NCBI GenBank assembly: GCA_026260175.1
Contig: JAKCWW010004824.1
Span: forward strand, 349-38,197
DNA length: 37,849 nt
DNA from: Reticulitermes lucifugus
Lineage: Eukaryota > Arthropoda > Insecta > Blattodea > Rhinotermitidae
Direction: 5' to 3'
In this document: positions 1 through 37,849 of the stretch, piece by piece
How positions within the stretch are numbered: position 1 is the stretch's first letter
Layout of the letters: every line of letters starts with the position of its first letter
Notes under the pieces: generated by a model
Database searches by the model: none
Told to the model about the DNA's origin: nothing
The model's input: the letters and a program-made list of their open reading frames with translations, nothing else
Translations under genes and position numbers: made by a program

Positions 1-275
1 CCCCCCATCCCACTTCTTGAAGATCCATTTTAATATTATCCTCCCATCTACACCTGGGTCTTCTAAGTGGTCTCCTTCCCTCGGGTCTCCCCACCAAAAT
101 CCTGTACGCACCTCTCCCACATACGTGCTACATGCCCTGCCCACCTCATTCTTCTTGATTTGATCATCCGAATAGTATTTGGTGATGAGTACAGATCATT
201 AAGTTCTTGGTTATATAGTCTTCTCCACTCCCCTATTACCTCGTCCCTCTTAATGTATTGCCAAAATGCATTTTA
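1..275 (-). mobile_element. LINE relic, C-terminal part of reverse-transcriptase ORF
   Basis: Minus-strand translation reads [20 protein letters not shown], then [16 protein letters not shown], a hallmark of the C-terminal tail of insect non-LTR retrotransposon ORF2. It then decays through frameshifts into the [28 protein letters not shown] region. The copy is dead and cut by the window edge. Related relics sit at 3060-3400, 22685-23035 and 27660-28100. Confidence 0.75.
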
Positions 276-359
276 AAATTGTCCACAGGACTTCCCTGAG
301 CAGATGTACTCAAGATAAGAATTGCATGAATAAATGGTTTCATAAGAAAGCAATTTTTT

Positions 360-435
360 GTTATTCCTTCAAAACGTTGGTACCTTTTGATAAGACTGCA
401 CACTGTCGCAGCCCAGAAGACCGGCAGCTCAAATC
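360..435 (+). repeat. Foldback family 1, half copy
   Basis: The sequence CTTCAAAACGTTGGTACC, followed later by GCAGCCCAGAAGACCG, matches the second half of the family seen in full at 35700-35885 (hairpin side, then a ...CATCCCAGAAGAC-like end). The hammerhead-like hairpin itself is missing here. Confidence 0.5.
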
Positions 436-545
436 TTACTTCATTTATTGACATTTCTCCTCATAGTAAGAGACACCATTTCACAACCATATAAAACAAT
501 GGGTGTATCATTTTCTATAGAAGCAAATAGTCTTATGCTGCTTAC

Positions 546-37678
<37,133 letters not shown>

Positions 37679-37849
37679 CTGTAACACGGAGACATTCTGG
37701 TTAAAGCACTTGAAATCGACTGAAAACGACACTGCTTTCTATTATTCATTCCGTGCATTTCAACTCTATATTTATAGTCCGACAATTGTACAATTTAATC
37801 ACATTAATTGTGTAATTTCACTGTCCTACATGTTTCGAACCCTTAATTT
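37679..37849 (-). other. Partial intron upstream of exon 1
   Basis: Intron sequence before the exon 1 acceptor. Near the right edge, TCCTACATGTTTC (37824-37836) matches the arm of foldback family 3, so the window probably ends inside another copy. Confidence 0.6.

Larger units (their letters stand above)
1..545 (-). other. Partial intron after exon 16
   Basis: No further exon of the gene is recognised. The stretch holds a LINE relic (about 1-275) and a half copy of foldback family 1 (about 360-435). The rest looks like unique intron. Confidence 0.6.

Overview
This is a nuclear segment of an animal genome, almost certainly an insect. The coding signal sits in short GT-AG exons separated by introns of 0.4 to 18.8 kb. 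The introns are full of tRNA-derived SINEs, LINE relics, foldback elements, a mariner-like remnant and microsatellites. The repeat types suggest a large-genome hemimetabolous insect such as a cockroach or termite, but this is inference. Nothing looks prokaryotic, and no complete gene starts and ends inside the window.

One gene dominates. It is read right to left (minus strand) from about 37.68 kb to 0.55 kb in 16 exons. Every exon junction keeps phase, giving a continuous partial protein of 1100 residues. The domain order is Ig - DB - FN3 - DB - FN3 - DB - FN3 - FN3 - Ig - Ig, where DB is the 12-cysteine nematode-type 'DB module'. This matches the family named 'Ig-like and fibronectin type-III domain-containing protein' (C. 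elegans IGDB type), a presumed cell-surface or adhesion protein. The signal peptide exon(s) lie to the right of the window. The C-terminus, with any membrane anchor, lies to the left.

Layout: 1-545 is intron with a LINE relic. 546-4694 holds the two C-terminal Ig domains and half of the fourth FN3. 5063-7484 holds the fourth and third FN3. 8407-8734 is the third DB module. 9567-11315 holds the second FN3 and most of the second DB module. 13420-15977 holds the first FN3. 16888-18138 is the first DB module. 18583-18693 is the second half of the first Ig. 18694-37468 is one giant intron. 37469-37678 is the first half of the first Ig.

The most interesting non-coding signal is a set of foldback families (about 3.5, 5.3, 10.1, 11.4, 26.4 and 35.8 kb, and others). 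They share a hammerhead-ribozyme-like order: CTGAnnA, a hairpin, GAAAC, a very short helix, then a strand that in the best copies pairs with the sequence before CTGA. CpG is almost absent across the exon-rich left half and abundant in the giant intron, a pattern expected from gene-body methylation. Two minisatellites with exact 39-bp and 38-bp spacing, several clean palindromes and a SINE with an 11-bp target duplication are also visible.
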